DNA of 60,214 nt from Clostridiales bacterium (GTDB lineage Bacteria > Bacillota_A > Clostridia > Saccharofermentanales > Saccharofermentanaceae), in NCBI GenBank assembly GCA_017649745.1, contig JAGCGE010000092.1, positions 1 through 60,214 of the forward strand. Direction: 5' to 3'. The notes below the pieces were generated by a model. The model saw nothing but the letters and a program-made list of their open reading frames with translations. It made no database searches and was not told the DNA's origin. Both the position numbers and the translations under genes were made by a program. This document shows, in pieces, positions 1-8,700 of this stretch. Position 1 is the stretch's first letter. Every line of letters starts with the position of its first letter.

Positions 1-40
1 ATGAGGGAGGGGTGCTTTTTGAGCGACCTCCCCCCTAGGT
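1..40 (-). terminator. GC-rich hairpin at the left window edge
   Basis: On the minus strand a G-run (GGGGGGAGG) can pair with CCCCTCCC across a short loop. There is no T-tract inside the window. If the window is circular, the next bases (from position 60214 downward) read CTCGATTTTTTC, which would supply one. It probably ends the leftward transcription unit, or forms part of the packaging-site region. Confidence 0.4.
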
Positions 41-58
41 ACTGATTTTTTATATCCC

Positions 59-316
59 TCAGTCCATATCATCTTTGTTCTTAGGAACTTTTTTATAAAT
101 TCCTAAAACATCGTAAGCAATAATTTCATTCATAGCTTGATTTATTGCATCGGAATAATCTTTTTCAGAAAGTTCGTCAGAAGTAATTGCAATTCTTGCC
201 AAGTAAGAACAAGTATTGTAACCTTTTTCGACGTCAAACTGATACCAAGAATCAAACTGTTTAAAAGGATCAAAAGGATTGTCAACTGTCGTTAACATGT
301 AATCTTGTTCAGCCAT
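59..316 (-). CDS. Conserved small phage protein, function unknown
   Basis: 85-residue acidic soluble protein. The N-terminal stretch with 'NPFDPFKQFDSWYQFD' followed by 'GYNTCSYLARI' and a later 'LGIYKKV' matches a type of small protein I recognise from many Gram-positive phages, but I know of no established function. It is the last gene of the leftward transcription unit, 57 nt downstream of the RNA polymerase-like gene, with a good ribosome site (AAAGGAGAAACTTA before ATG). No membrane segment, signal peptide or cysteine motif is visible. Confidence 0.8.
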   Translation of the reverse strand: MAEQDYMLTTVDNPFDPFKQFDSWYQFDVEKGYNTCSYLARIAITSDELSEKDYSDAINQAMNEIIAYDVLGIYKKVPKNKDDMD

Positions 317-373
317 TTAAGTTTCTCCTTTAAAAGGAAACCAAAGTTAATTCATAAGAAGCAACAAACTTAA

Positions 374-3064
374 TTAACCAACAAGCACTCCAGAAACTGT
401 AGATGTGGACACACCAACACGATCCGCAATCTCTTTAAGAGTGTATCCAGAATTAGACAACGCTTTAATCTTACTAATCTGAGCATTAGACACCCCATAT
501 GAAGATCTAGGTGTGGCATATTGCTTGATGACATCTAAATCAGTATTGTTAAGAATCTTCTGAAGTTTTGTCTTTGAAATTGCGCCAGCTTGGATGGCTT
601 CCCATTCTTTAGGAGAGATCTCTATAGGCGTCTTCTTTGCTCCGTAGCGTGCCCTCTCTGTAGCAAGGGCCTGGCTTTTAATTTTCTTAAGGTGGTCGTC
701 ATCTAGGTCCGGGTTGGCCTTCACCTTCATATCCACCGTCACATTTGCCATGATCTGTGCTTTTCGTTCACGGGGGGCGTTCTTTAGTGCAATTGTTAGA
801 CTGCGGTCTAAAGATTCTACTTCACGGGCATAGGTCTTCGCTGCAGAGGGGGACCTTTCCATAGAGGGGGTGGCTATCCATTCTTTACGTGCCTCGTTGC
901 CTAATGCTTTCATCTTGTTTGCATAATCAGCATAAACGAGTTCCATGGGGGCCCTTGCTGGTGAAACCAGGTCGTATGCGTCCTTTGCTTCGGCCATCTT
1001 CGTACTCTTCTGGGTACGGTATTGCTTACGACCCTTGGCATCCACATAATATGACCCGGTCTCTGTATAGATTTTCTCTCCTGTTTCTGGATCCACTGTA
1101 CTCTTTGAAAGAGTGTAACTTTTTCTCTCTCTTGGGCGAGCCTCAGACTTTGCTTTTGAGATAATAGTATACGCGCCACCAGCTTTCTTTGATGAGTCTG
1201 CTTTAGGTTGATACTTTTTCTCTAACTCCGCAATATTGTTATCAACGTAACTGGCTTTGTAATCCAAATGATGTTTAACAGCGTCAATAACAACCATTGA
1301 ATGTTTAACAGCCCTAGCAAGCTCATCAGGTGTTGCTCCTTGAAGAGTCATATCTGTAATGAGATTGCTAACTTCTCCCATCTTTTTCTGCTTCGTGCTG
1401 TCTTTCATTTCAGGAGCACTATCAGGAAGCTTGTATTCTTTTGGGTCGAAGCCTATAAGTTTTTCAAGTCTGTCTGCGGTTCTTATCTTAGCTGTTTTTG
1501 TAGGAATTACCAGAACAGTATCGCCATCAAAATCTGCTCCAGATAATCTTTCCGCAACGCTGGCATTAATTCCAACAGCATCCGGCGCATTTCCTAATAC
1601 ACTCTTTGCATTTCTATTTCTGTTATTTACTTTAAGTCTTGGAATTTCAAAAATACCGCCATGCGGATATCTAACGAGTACAACTTCTTCTCCATCATTA
1701 AATGTTGGAGCATAAATCTCGTCATTCTTAAGAGATGGAACAGGTAAAATAACTTTTGAAGCTTGTCGAGGCAAAGCAGCAGCTTTTAAATGAACAGCAG
1801 AAGAATCGCAATCGTCTGCAAACGATGCAAGCAATTTCTTTTTTACTTCTGGATTGGTTAACTGAGATATCTCATCAAGCTCTTCTTTTTTTTCTTTGTA
1901 CGAGATATCGAGCTGCTTCTTCGCTAATGGAACATTTTGCTTTGATAAAAATTGAGAAGATAATCTTTTAGCCCATGTGTTCCAGTCACCCTCTTCGTTA
2001 ACAATATTGATTGCAGAAAGTTGTTTATTACCATCTTTATCGACGTAATATCTTTGTGTAACTTTTAAATCTTTCTCGTCTTTTATTGTTGCTCCGAACG
2101 GATTATCTTTATCAGAACTCAACTTTTTAAATACATCTTCTTTTGCTGTTCCGACATGCTTATTTGTATTAAAAATAACGTCAACCCCAGAAGGAAATTC
2201 TTTATCATCAGAATATACTGCCATTCCTTTAAGATAATGTGTTCCATCAACAGCAATACGAACCTGCGCGTAACTTGCTTTTCCTAAAGAAATATCATCA
2301 ACGTTTCTTTTTAATTCAATAACACCGTCTTTTCCAACTCCTCCTTCTTCTGCGTAACGAACAAGAATTCTATCAGAAGAAATACCATTAGAATTCATTA
2401 TACCAAGACGAGTAAGACCATCTGCTTCATCAATGATTCGTTCGTCTAACGAATGAATCCTATCTTTGTTGTTAACAATTGTTTTCCACTCTGTGCCTGG
2501 AGGCGCAAGGACTTTAACTGTTGTGTTGCTTCCTGTTCCCAGCTGTTGAACAGGAATATTCTGAGTCGTATATCCTTCTTCTTTAAGCATCGCTACAATT
2601 GTCTTTAATTTTGTAGACGAAACACCTAAAGATAATTCTGCGCCAGGACCAATATCTAAATACTTTGTTTTAGAAATATGTTTCTTTAACTCATCAGCAA
2701 TAATACCAGCCTGACTTCTTTTTTCTGCCATGTCTTCATCTAAAAGTAAGCGAATGGAAGATTCGTTTTTTCCCATTTGCCTGCCAATTGCGGATGTTGA
2801 CATTCCTTTTTCTTTTAATCTTCGAGCCTCTCTCATCTCTTCCATTTTTATTCGATCTTTTGCAATGGAGAGCTTGGCTCTGAGTTCTGTCGTTGACATT
2901 CCCATTCCTTTGGCAATATCAACATCACTAAGCCCTTGCTTTTTTAGATCCTTATAATGGTTTCTAAAATTAAGCTCGTGTTGATATGGGTTATCTCCAG
3001 ATCCCCATGGATATCGACCAGAATGTCTTGGTGTTCCATAATGCATTAACTCGTCGGACATCAT
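374..3064 (-). CDS. Predicted two-barrel single-subunit RNA polymerase (YonO/crAss-like) with N-terminal virion-type tag and HTH domains
   Basis: 896 residues. Residues 5-28 carry a tag (LMHYGTPRHSGRYPWGSGD core) shared with head-module proteins of this phage. Residues 35-110 hold two resolvase-like HTH units (KQGLSDVDIAKGMGMS and EKGMSTSAIGRQMGKN); a third is at the extreme C-terminus (GYTLKEIADRVGVSTSTV). Around 265-305 a beta-like barrel shows spaced lysines K279 (YLKGMAVY) and K302 (TNKHVG). Around 460-522 a beta'-like barrel reads VLVRYPHGG...ADFDGDTVLVIP, with DFDGD at 511-515 as the metal-binding triad. This is the double-psi-barrel pair typical of multisubunit and YonO/QDE-1-type RNA polymerases. 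Its start (ATGATG) overlaps the stop of the upstream nuclease by one base, so the two are translationally coupled. The polymerase call is inferred from motifs; the remaining core is too divergent to judge by eye. Confidence 0.72.
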   Translation of the reverse strand: MMSDELMHYGTPRHSGRYPWGSGDNPYQHELNFRNHYKDLKKQGLSDVDIAKGMGMSTTELRAKLSIAKDRIKMEEMREARRLKEKGMSTSAIGRQMGKNESSIRLLLDEDMAEKRSQAGIIADELKKHISKTKYLDIGPGAELSLGVSSTKLKTIVAMLKEEGYTTQNIPVQQLGTGSNTTVKVLAPPGTEWKTIVNNKDRIHSLDERIIDEADGLTRLGIMNSNGISSDRILVRYAEEGGVGKDGVIELKRNVDDISLGKASYAQVRIAVDGTHYLKGMAVYSDDKEFPSGVDVIFNTNKHVGTAKEDVFKKLSSDKDNPFGATIKDEKDLKVTQRYYVDKDGNKQLSAINIVNEEGDWNTWAKRLSSQFLSKQNVPLAKKQLDISYKEKKEELDEISQLTNPEVKKKLLASFADDCDSSAVHLKAAALPRQASKVILPVPSLKNDEIYAPTFNDGEEVVLVRYPHGGIFEIPRLKVNNRNRNAKSVLGNAPDAVGINASVAERLSGADFDGDTVLVIPTKTAKIRTADRLEKLIGFDPKEYKLPDSAPEMKDSTKQKKMGEVSNLITDMTLQGATPDELARAVKHSMVVIDAVKHHLDYKASYVDNNIAELEKKYQPKADSSKKAGGAYTIISKAKSEARPRERKSYTLSKSTVDPETGEKIYTETGSYYVDAKGRKQYRTQKSTKMAEAKDAYDLVSPARAPMELVYADYANKMKALGNEARKEWIATPSMERSPSAAKTYAREVESLDRSLTIALKNAPRERKAQIMANVTVDMKVKANPDLDDDHLKKIKSQALATERARYGAKKTPIEISPKEWEAIQAGAISKTKLQKILNNTDLDVIKQYATPRSSYGVSNAQISKIKALSNSGYTLKEIADRVGVSTSTVSGVLVG

Positions 3065-3633
3065 TAACCTCTTTCTTTTATAGATTCAATAACCTTGTCA
3101 AAAGTTATAATTTTATCCATAATAGGAAGAATATCTTCCGCTGCAGGATTGCTTATAAGAATATCATCGTTCTGATAAATCCTTAGTTCCATGTTTATGT
3201 CTCCAGGCTTTATCTTATATTCAAGACAAAAAAGAGAAGCATAGATTTCCAGCTGATGAATTGAAGCTGGTGTGACTCCAGTTTTTAAATCATGAATTCT
3301 TAAAAATGATTCTTTCTCTTTGAAGCCAATCGCATCAGCGGTTCCATAGCAATTTGGAGAAAAATATAAAACTTGCTCTGGCTGCATACGAAAGCCTATT
3401 GCATCATTGACGTACATATTGAATGTCGTCTTAGACTTTGGCATCTTTAAACCGAGAAGAATATGCTCGCACGCTAATGCGTGGAGCCTCGTCCCGAGAA
3501 CCTGAGCTGATAAATATGTGCGATATCTATCAGCAAGCTTGTCCTCATCATAATTAAGCCAATGGTAATTGCTTGCGCTTAAAAATGCATGATCACCGTC
3601 TCTTACGTCGTAAGAATGATCGTTCCATTTCAT
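3064..3633 (-). CDS. PD-(D/E)XK family nuclease
   Basis: 189 residues. The active-site pattern is visible in the middle: GTADAIGF (acidic residue), then IHDLKTG (D-x-K) and a downstream Gln-Tyr helix (HQLEIYASLF), as in Cas4/RecB-like exonucleases of phages. It overlaps the 3' end of the VRR-NUC gene by about 41 nt and is coupled to the RNA polymerase-like gene downstream. Likely role: DNA end processing in recombination or replication. No iron-sulfur cysteine cluster is evident, unlike true Cas4. Confidence 0.75.
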   Translation of the reverse strand: MKWNDHSYDVRDGDHAFLSASNYHWLNYDEDKLADRYRTYLSAQVLGTRLHALACEHILLGLKMPKSKTTFNMYVNDAIGFRMQPEQVLYFSPNCYGTADAIGFKEKESFLRIHDLKTGVTPASIHQLEIYASLFCLEYKIKPGDINMELRIYQNDDILISNPAAEDILPIMDKIITFDKVIESIKERG

Positions 3634-3895
3634 TTAAAACTTCCTCCTTGTTTTCAGGAAATATAAACGCGGAGAATGACATCTTGTTCATAAGATCGAC
3701 GTAATACGGTTGGTTTGGCCTAGGAGAAGCATCTTTGTCTTTTTTGCATTCTAGAGTTGCCCAGTGTTTTTTATAAAACACTGTAAGATCCGGAATGCCC
3801 TGAATATATCCTGAGTCATTCTTTATTACTATGGCTCCAGGAAAACGATCCTTAATTTCTTTTATTAGGTCTGATTGAAATTTACTTTCGCGCAT
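3593..3895 (-). CDS. VRR-NUC domain nuclease (Holliday-junction-resolvase-like)
   Basis: 100 residues from the ATG at 3895, chosen because GAGGT lies five bases upstream. The core motif is GIPDLTVF followed by ATLECKK (GxPDL...E-x-K), with an N-terminal ES-x-x-Q-x-x-LI helix, all diagnostic of stand-alone VRR-NUC proteins that act as structure-specific nucleases in phage replication modules. It is preceded by its own array-type promoter and a terminator-like hairpin. Confidence 0.85.
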   Translation of the reverse strand: MRESKFQSDLIKEIKDRFPGAIVIKNDSGYIQGIPDLTVFYKKHWATLECKKDKDASPRPNQPYYVDLMNKMSFSAFIFPENKEEVLNEMERSFLRRKRR

Positions 3896-3918
3896 GTTAA
3901 ACCTCAAAAAATAAAAGA

Positions 3919-3947
3919 ATAGAATATCCCAAAAAGAGATATTCTAT
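3919..3947 (-). terminator. Hairpin with T-tract in the leader of the nuclease/RNA polymerase operon (possible attenuator)
   Basis: Perfect 10-bp stem (ATAGAATATC / GATATTCTAT on the minus strand) with a 9-nt loop, followed by TCTTTTATTTTTTG. It lies after the promoter at 3958-3985 and before the ribosome site of the VRR-NUC gene, so transcripts started at that promoter meet it at once. It may also end the helicase transcript. The stem is AT-rich and probably only partly efficient. Confidence 0.55.
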
Positions 3948-3957
3948 CCTTTCTTTT

Positions 3958-3985
3958 CTATTATAATCGATGTTTTTGCCGCGAG
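3958..3985 (-). promoter_or_regulatory. Array-type promoter 1 (drives nuclease-RNA polymerase operon)
   Basis: Minus strand: CTCGC, exactly 15 bases, then TATAATAG (-10 at 3960-3965). It lies just after the SF2 helicase stop codon and is the only member of the promoter family outside the accessory region. Confidence 0.7.
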
Positions 3986-3987
3986 GC

Positions 3988-5211
3988 CTAACTTTTTAAA
4001 AAGCTTCTTTCATTAAAATTCTTTTTGTTCTTTAATGCTCTCTGTATAGCCAAATCAATCGGCGCTTTCGATCTTAAATGATAATAATATAAATCTTTGT
4101 ATGATGTATTACGTCTATCTATTCTTCCTGATGCTTGAACAGTTAACCTATAAGAATAACTTTGAGAGTAGAATATAACGGCATTTGTTTCTGTGCAGTT
4201 CCATCCTTCAGCTCCAGCAAAATATTGCACAAGATACAACCACCTATCATCATCTGGAATATCCTCATGCTTTTTGCCATTCCATTCTGCATAAGGAATA
4301 TTCATCTCTTCGGCAACGTCTCTTAATATATCGAGCTCGTAATCAAAGTTGTAAAATATAATTATCTTTGGATGAAGAAACGAAAGATCTGCAACGGCTT
4401 GTGCTCTTGTTGGGTCTGAATTTACAACGCGTCTAATCAAATAAAATAATTTACCAGTTTCTTTTACAGGTTCGTTTTCATAAATATCCCATCGGTCACG
4501 CCATACCCTCTTATACATTTCTTGATCGTAATCGACGATCACATTGTCGTGATGTTGAACTGTGTCACGGCTCACATCCATATTAACAAGAATATCATTC
4601 CTAAATCTTATTAGTCTTCCTGTATTCTCATAACGTTCAATTTTAGGATATTTAGCAAACCTGCTGTAAACAGTATGAATATGATCAAACTCTGTCCGAT
4701 TCTTGTAAAAACCATTTGCAACAAACACTGGAATATAATCGCTCCACGTATCGCCTGGTGTTGCACTAAGCAATATCCAATGGTTCTTTTGTGTTATCTT
4801 TAGAAACGCTTTAACCCAAGCTCCTCGCCCAACAACCCGCTGCTCATCAAATATAAAAAATGCGCCATAAATTTTGTCGTACTTCTTAATGTTATTCCAA
4901 GAGTCTATTACAACTTTAACACCAGAAATGCTAAGTTCCGGATCTTGTGTTATAGAAAATGGAGCACACTCTTCAAGCCATTCTGTAGAGTCTCTTTTCT
5001 TTGCCGTTGTAATAATATAAAGATCCCGAGGAGTTTTCATTTCTCCTCGGGAACCTTTACCATTTATCCTAATTTTTCCTTGACACTCTTTTAAATAATA
5101 ATATGCAAGCGCCGTACGACTTTTTCCTGCGCCAACGCTTGCACATAATATAGAGCCGTTATGAAGTTCGTCTATCGCTTTTAATTGATTATCATCTAAA
5201 TCAATCGCCAT
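3988..5211 (-). CDS. SF2 DNA helicase (DEAD/SNF2-like)
   Basis: 407 residues from the ATG at 5211 (GAGG upstream; overlaps the previous gene by 11 nt). Motifs in order: Walker A SVGAGKS at 25-31, motif II FDEQR near 121-125, motif III LLSATPG near 148, and motif VI QASGRIDRRN near the C-terminus. This is a compact two-RecA-domain helicase of the kind found beside phage primase/polymerase genes, probably for replication fork or recombination unwinding. Confidence 0.85.
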   Translation of the reverse strand: MAIDLDDNQLKAIDELHNGSILCASVGAGKSRTALAYYYLKECQGKIRINGKGSRGEMKTPRDLYIITTAKKRDSTEWLEECAPFSITQDPELSISGVKVVIDSWNNIKKYDKIYGAFFIFDEQRVVGRGAWVKAFLKITQKNHWILLSATPGDTWSDYIPVFVANGFYKNRTEFDHIHTVYSRFAKYPKIERYENTGRLIRFRNDILVNMDVSRDTVQHHDNVIVDYDQEMYKRVWRDRWDIYENEPVKETGKLFYLIRRVVNSDPTRAQAVADLSFLHPKIIIFYNFDYELDILRDVAEEMNIPYAEWNGKKHEDIPDDDRWLYLVQYFAGAEGWNCTETNAVIFYSQSYSYRLTVQASGRIDRRNTSYKDLYYYHLRSKAPIDLAIQRALKNKKNFNERSFLKS

Positions 5212-5701
5212 ATTCGTCCTCAAGAAATGGATACTTGGCAGAGTCCGGAACATCCTTATATTTAGATTCGAACTCATCTTCTTCAATTGTTACATAAAGA
5301 GCCTTTAAATATGCTTTAACTCCAGACTTGCCATTCACTTCCCAATTGTAAGGACGAATAATCATATCAATATTCTTAAACTCGGCCCAGTCAAGAATAT
5401 TAATTTCGTCTTCGCCAATAGATGTTTTTCCTTTGCTCGTAATCATAACGATTTTCGGAGGAACATTGCCGAAAGCTACAGAAACCTGTAAATATGCCTG
5501 AGGCTCTTCTTCCTCATCTCTGGGCCTCAACAATTTAATATTCCATCCATCATCAGCAAGCTTACCAGCAAGCTCATGATCTAAAAATACACAAAAGTTT
5601 CTCTTACCAGGAGGATTATATTTTCCCTCCTTTCCAGAAAAATTCCTAAATCCGATCCTCGCGTTTTCAATTGTAATATTATTACTCACCTTATATTCCA
5701 T
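5201..5701 (-). CDS. Probable phage single-stranded-DNA-binding-like protein
   Basis: 166 residues with beta-rich alternating pattern, central basic/aromatic residues (GFRNFSGKEGKYNPPGKRNF, YNWEVNGKSGVKAYLKALYV) and an acidic C-terminal tail (EEDEFESKY...LEDEYGD), the layout expected of an SSB. It sits between the polymerase and the helicase with overlapping or near-contiguous ends. No definite OB-fold signature can be proved by eye; the call rests on composition, acidic tail and position. Confidence 0.55.
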   Translation of the reverse strand: MEYKVSNNITIENARIGFRNFSGKEGKYNPPGKRNFCVFLDHELAGKLADDGWNIKLLRPRDEEEEPQAYLQVSVAFGNVPPKIVMITSKGKTSIGEDEINILDWAEFKNIDMIIRPYNWEVNGKSGVKAYLKALYVTIEEDEFESKYKDVPDSAKYPFLEDEYGD

Positions 5702-5713
5702 GCCTTACCCCTT

Positions 5714-8700
5714 TCATTTAATCTTGCTGTTAACGATTCTTCCTACAACTTTTGAATCTGCAAATGGAACTTCTTCTGGAATATCCGAATTATCGTCCGA
5801 AACAAACCATTCAAAATCGCCAAACTCGGATATTGTTTCTACAGCTCCTTCGACAAAAGAAATATAATACGACTTGTCAATGCAATCTTCCATTCCAAAC
5901 TCTTTTACATATTCGGATTCTAACCAACGATATCCTTTAGTTCCTGTCGCCGCTGAATATTTACCATCTTTTTCCCTAAGAAGTTCTGCGCCACCCTTCC
6001 CAGGAATGATAGGACAGAATTGTCCAGCTCGGCCAACGAAATGATAATTATGCTCTCCTTCTTTGAGCCCTTCATTAAAGTCCAAATATAAAGCCGAGGT
6101 AACAGTCTTTGTCTCGCACATATCTTTAAAATCTATTGGTTCATTACTGAACAGTGTCTTAAAGACAAACGGTTGGGCAAACTGCGCTCCAGTTGCTCCC
6201 CATTTTCCAGCATGATCTTCGTTGACAGGATCATCCGTATATCTTGCAATATATACGGCATCGTTAACAAGACACAGCCTGTTAAATATAGCCTCAACCT
6301 CAAACGTATATCCATATTTTCTTCCAAACTCAAAAACAAATCTTTCAATCTCTTCATCCGGATCTTCAATCTTAATAGAATCTGTCTTTATATGAATGAC
6401 ATTATATCCTTTCTCCTTAACAGCATAATATAAGTCAATCATAAATAACGCTCCTCGCTTAGCCACCCAATTATCAATATTTCTAGGATCTCTAAGCTTG
6501 TTTGGAAATCCTGCTGCCGTTAATCCGTAAACAGAATTAATAGCTATCTTCAAAGCATATGACAAAGCCTTTGCTTGTTTATCGCTTGTCAAATAACTAG
6601 ACAGCAGCCCATCAAATAAATCTTTTACGGCATCATAATTCTTATGCTTTATGTTTAGACGAATATCAAGAAGAAGTTTGAAGTTCTCTGTAAAAGGACC
6701 AAATCCGTTTTCTGCAATTAAACTGCTTGGATGCATTGAAGCAATATCAAAAGTCTTTACATTCTTATACATTCCCGGATTAGAATATACAAATCCGCCT
6801 TCTCCGGTTTCAAATCCTCTGTAATAACTTTTACCAGCATCAAAAATATATCCAGGAAAAGTCTTGCTCAGATCAGGATATATAAATTTTTCCTGCGGCT
6901 TTGGATCTTTTCTTACAATTATCCTTGTTGTTAATTGGTTTGTGGTGTCATTAACTGACCCCGAACCAGTTAAATACAAGGATATCTTTGCAAGAATTTC
7001 TCTGGCTATAAAGTCCTGCTGCCGGTTATTAAAGACTGCTTCGGTTGCAATAACGTCATTATCGCAATATTCTGCAACCTTTACCCACATATCTTCAGGA
7101 ACAGGCAAATCCCAAGGAAGTCCTAACTCCTGATGATGTATTCCTAATTCAATTTCCCATTTTTTTAAGGATTGCTTCTTTGAACAAAAATCATAGACAT
7201 CGGTATAAGAAATATTAAAAGCCTCTCCAAACGTCGCATTTGCTGACCCTTCTATCAGTTTCTGACTAAGTTTAAATAATTCGGCTTCCGAATATCCCAT
7301 AATTCTCGCATAAAGAATATGGTTGTCATACCGTCTGTTATTAAATCCAACTAAACGATACTTTGTAAGTTCTTCCACTTCAGCTGGTGTGGGATTTATC
7401 ATCCTAACAACTTTGTTTTTATCTCCTTGTTTCTTCCAATTCAACAAAAATAGATTTGGAAAAACCTCAACATCAAAGAATATAATCGGCTCTGAATCAT
7501 CCGGAACCATTTGTGGCCTTCCAAAAGTTGACTCCAACTCTTCAGACATAAACTTCATCTTACTAACGGTCTTAACACAAATATCAGCCTGGTGCGAGCT
7601 ATTAAGTGCAAACGCTAGAACTTTGGGTCTAAGATCAGACACATCATAAGAAAAATCAGTCTGATTATATGCATCATTAAGAATTTTATATATAAAATCT
7701 ACTTCAGGCTTTGTGGCCCCATGATGCTTTTTGTCTAAACAATCATTAATTATCTTTCTTAATATCTTTTCGCTTTTGACGGTTTCGTAATTAATCACGT
7801 TCTTCCCTCCTTTCAACGGAAGCCCGTCACTAATCGTCGCAATTTTTGCATTATTACATCTAACAAGCTTTCTTCTAATCGAGCTTTTACCAAGACATGT
7901 TTTTATTTCTATTCCTTCATCAAACAAGACGCTTAATCTCGAAGGATCTCCGGGATATAAATAATGAAGATGAATTCCTTCACCTCCTTTACTTGTCTCC
8001 GCATAAGTTTTTGGCCATTTAAGTGCGGCTTCTTTATTTAATTCAAAACTCTTATTGCCATTTTCATCTTTCAAATCAAAGTCTATAAATATATGATTTT
8101 CTGGAGCTCTAACATAATGCAACTGACTCGTATCAATATCTTTTAGTGTGGTCTTTACATTGTCCCATCTATGAGCTGGTTTTTCATTTGAGTTGGCATA
8201 CTGAGCTGGGCAGTCTGCTAATTCTTTATCTAATATAGATTTTTGCTCCTTCAAATCCAACCAAGTTCTTCTAATCTTTTTTACAGGTTCAAATTTATTC
8301 TGGTCATAGTTAAACTTGTCAACGAGGAATCCATTATAATAATTTCTGACTCTTGCTCCATGCTCATCTACAGATCTGTCAAGAACCTCTCGAAAATAAT
8401 TCTTCAATTCTTCTTTGAATACGCGACGGTTATACGGATAAGATATCTTTGCTTCATCGCAATAATCTTTATATCTTGTCCATGCCACAATAAGACTTAC
8501 ACCGTCATTCTTTTTAAAGAAATCAAAATTATCTTCCATGAAGTTATAAAAATCATTTGTTGCTCCCATCATCAGGTTAGGACGATACTTGTTATAATAA
8601 TTTGGTCCCATCTCCTGATAAACTTCTCTGCAATGATAAGCAATTGCTCCGAGTTCATCAAATATCTCATCCATAAGTTCTTCATAATGGCCAGAAGGAA

